DNA of 64,000 nucleotides from Bacteroides sp. ET71 (GTDB lineage: Bacteria > Bacteroidota > Bacteroidia > Bacteroidales > Bacteroidaceae). The notes under the pieces are model-generated. The model was not told the origin of the DNA, ran no database searches, and saw only the letters and a program-made list of their open reading frames with translations. Each line of letters starts with the position of its first letter. Position 1 is the stretch's first letter. The stretch covers positions 186,001 through 250,000 of the forward strand of contig NZ_JAMBLS010000003.1 of the NCBI RefSeq assembly GCF_023336905.1. Direction: 5' to 3'. This document shows positions 63,856 through 64,000 of this stretch, piece by piece. Both the position numbers and the translations under genes were made by a program.

Positions 63856-64000
63856 CTAGGGGTTATTCATGAAAAAGTCTTCGGTGACGTTTTGCAAAGG
63901 GGTGAAGGCGTAGAGCGTGCCCACCACGGTGCCGCTGCCTTGCAACACGCTGAATGGCACAATCAGGCTGAGCGTGTGGCAATAGGCCAGTTTGGTGTTG
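63856..64000 (-). CDS. 3' end of an upstream gene of the cluster (truncated by window edge)
   Basis: The minus-strand frame enters at the right edge and reads NTKLAYCHTLSLIVPFSVL... to NVTEDFFMNNP before TAG 63858-63856, 47 residues. The next gene starts 12 bases later, so it belongs to the same operon. Too short to name. Confidence 0.65.
   Translation of the reverse strand, partial: NTKLAYCHTLSLIVPFSVLQGSGTVVGTLYAFTPLQNVTEDFFMNNP

Overview
The window looks like a chromosomal segment of a GC-rich member of the order Bacteroidales, probably close to Bacteroides/Prevotella. Evidence: a SusC/SusD carbohydrate locus, many lipoproteins with Cys-plus-acidic starts, TonB receptors, the Bacteroidetes promoter signature (TAnnTTTG at -7, once with a well-spaced TTTG at -33), a LuxS/MtnN operon and orthologues of typical Bacteroides housekeeping genes. 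I see no prophage, integrative element, CRISPR, rRNA or tRNA.

Layout. 1-4.5 kb: AraC-type regulator (cut by the left edge) divergent from a TonB receptor, then prfB and a decayed small secreted gene. 4.5-7.4 kb: M16 lipoprotein peptidase. 7.8-11 kb: a TPR/membrane/HTH regulator divergent from a maltose-type O-acetyltransferase and a short membrane-anchored HTH protein. 11.1-12.3 kb: lipoprotein plus secreted protein. 12.4-15.8 kb: transmembrane winged-helix one-component regulator and an outer-membrane barrel protein, with four 11-bp-spaced repeats in front of the barrel gene. 16.1-18.8 kb: XRE-cupin regulator, acyl-CoA ligase, small winged-helix protein. 18.9-24 kb: luxS, mtnN, YfhO-type membrane protein, small membrane peptide, CI/LexA-like repressor, plus three copies of a dispersed palindromic repeat.

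24.3-44.1 kb is the main accessory region: a polysaccharide utilization locus on the minus strand (GH97, GH31, GH66, SusE/F-like, SusD, SusC, regulator, two GH3 enzymes). The GH66 endo-dextranase with GH31/GH97 alpha-glucosidases points to dextran or another alpha-1,6-glucan: surface cleavage by GH66, capture by SusE/SusD, import by SusC, and periplasmic trimming by GH31/GH97. A 4 x 44-bp tandem repeat sits between susD and susE. A strong promoter/terminator pair at 44.5-44.65 kb suggests an unannotated small RNA.

44.9-58.4 kb is mostly housekeeping: rbfA, an FtsX-type permease, an O-methyltransferase, pyruvate kinase, aroQ, a Xer recombinase, an abundant OmpA/TPR lipoprotein, a membrane pyrophosphatase carrying the four residues reported for Na+,H+-pumping enzymes, an ADP-forming acyl-CoA synthetase and a YifB/ComM AAA+ protein. 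58.4-64 kb holds a thioredoxin-fold lipoprotein without its CXXC pair, then a run of secreted proteins of unknown function that continues past the right edge.
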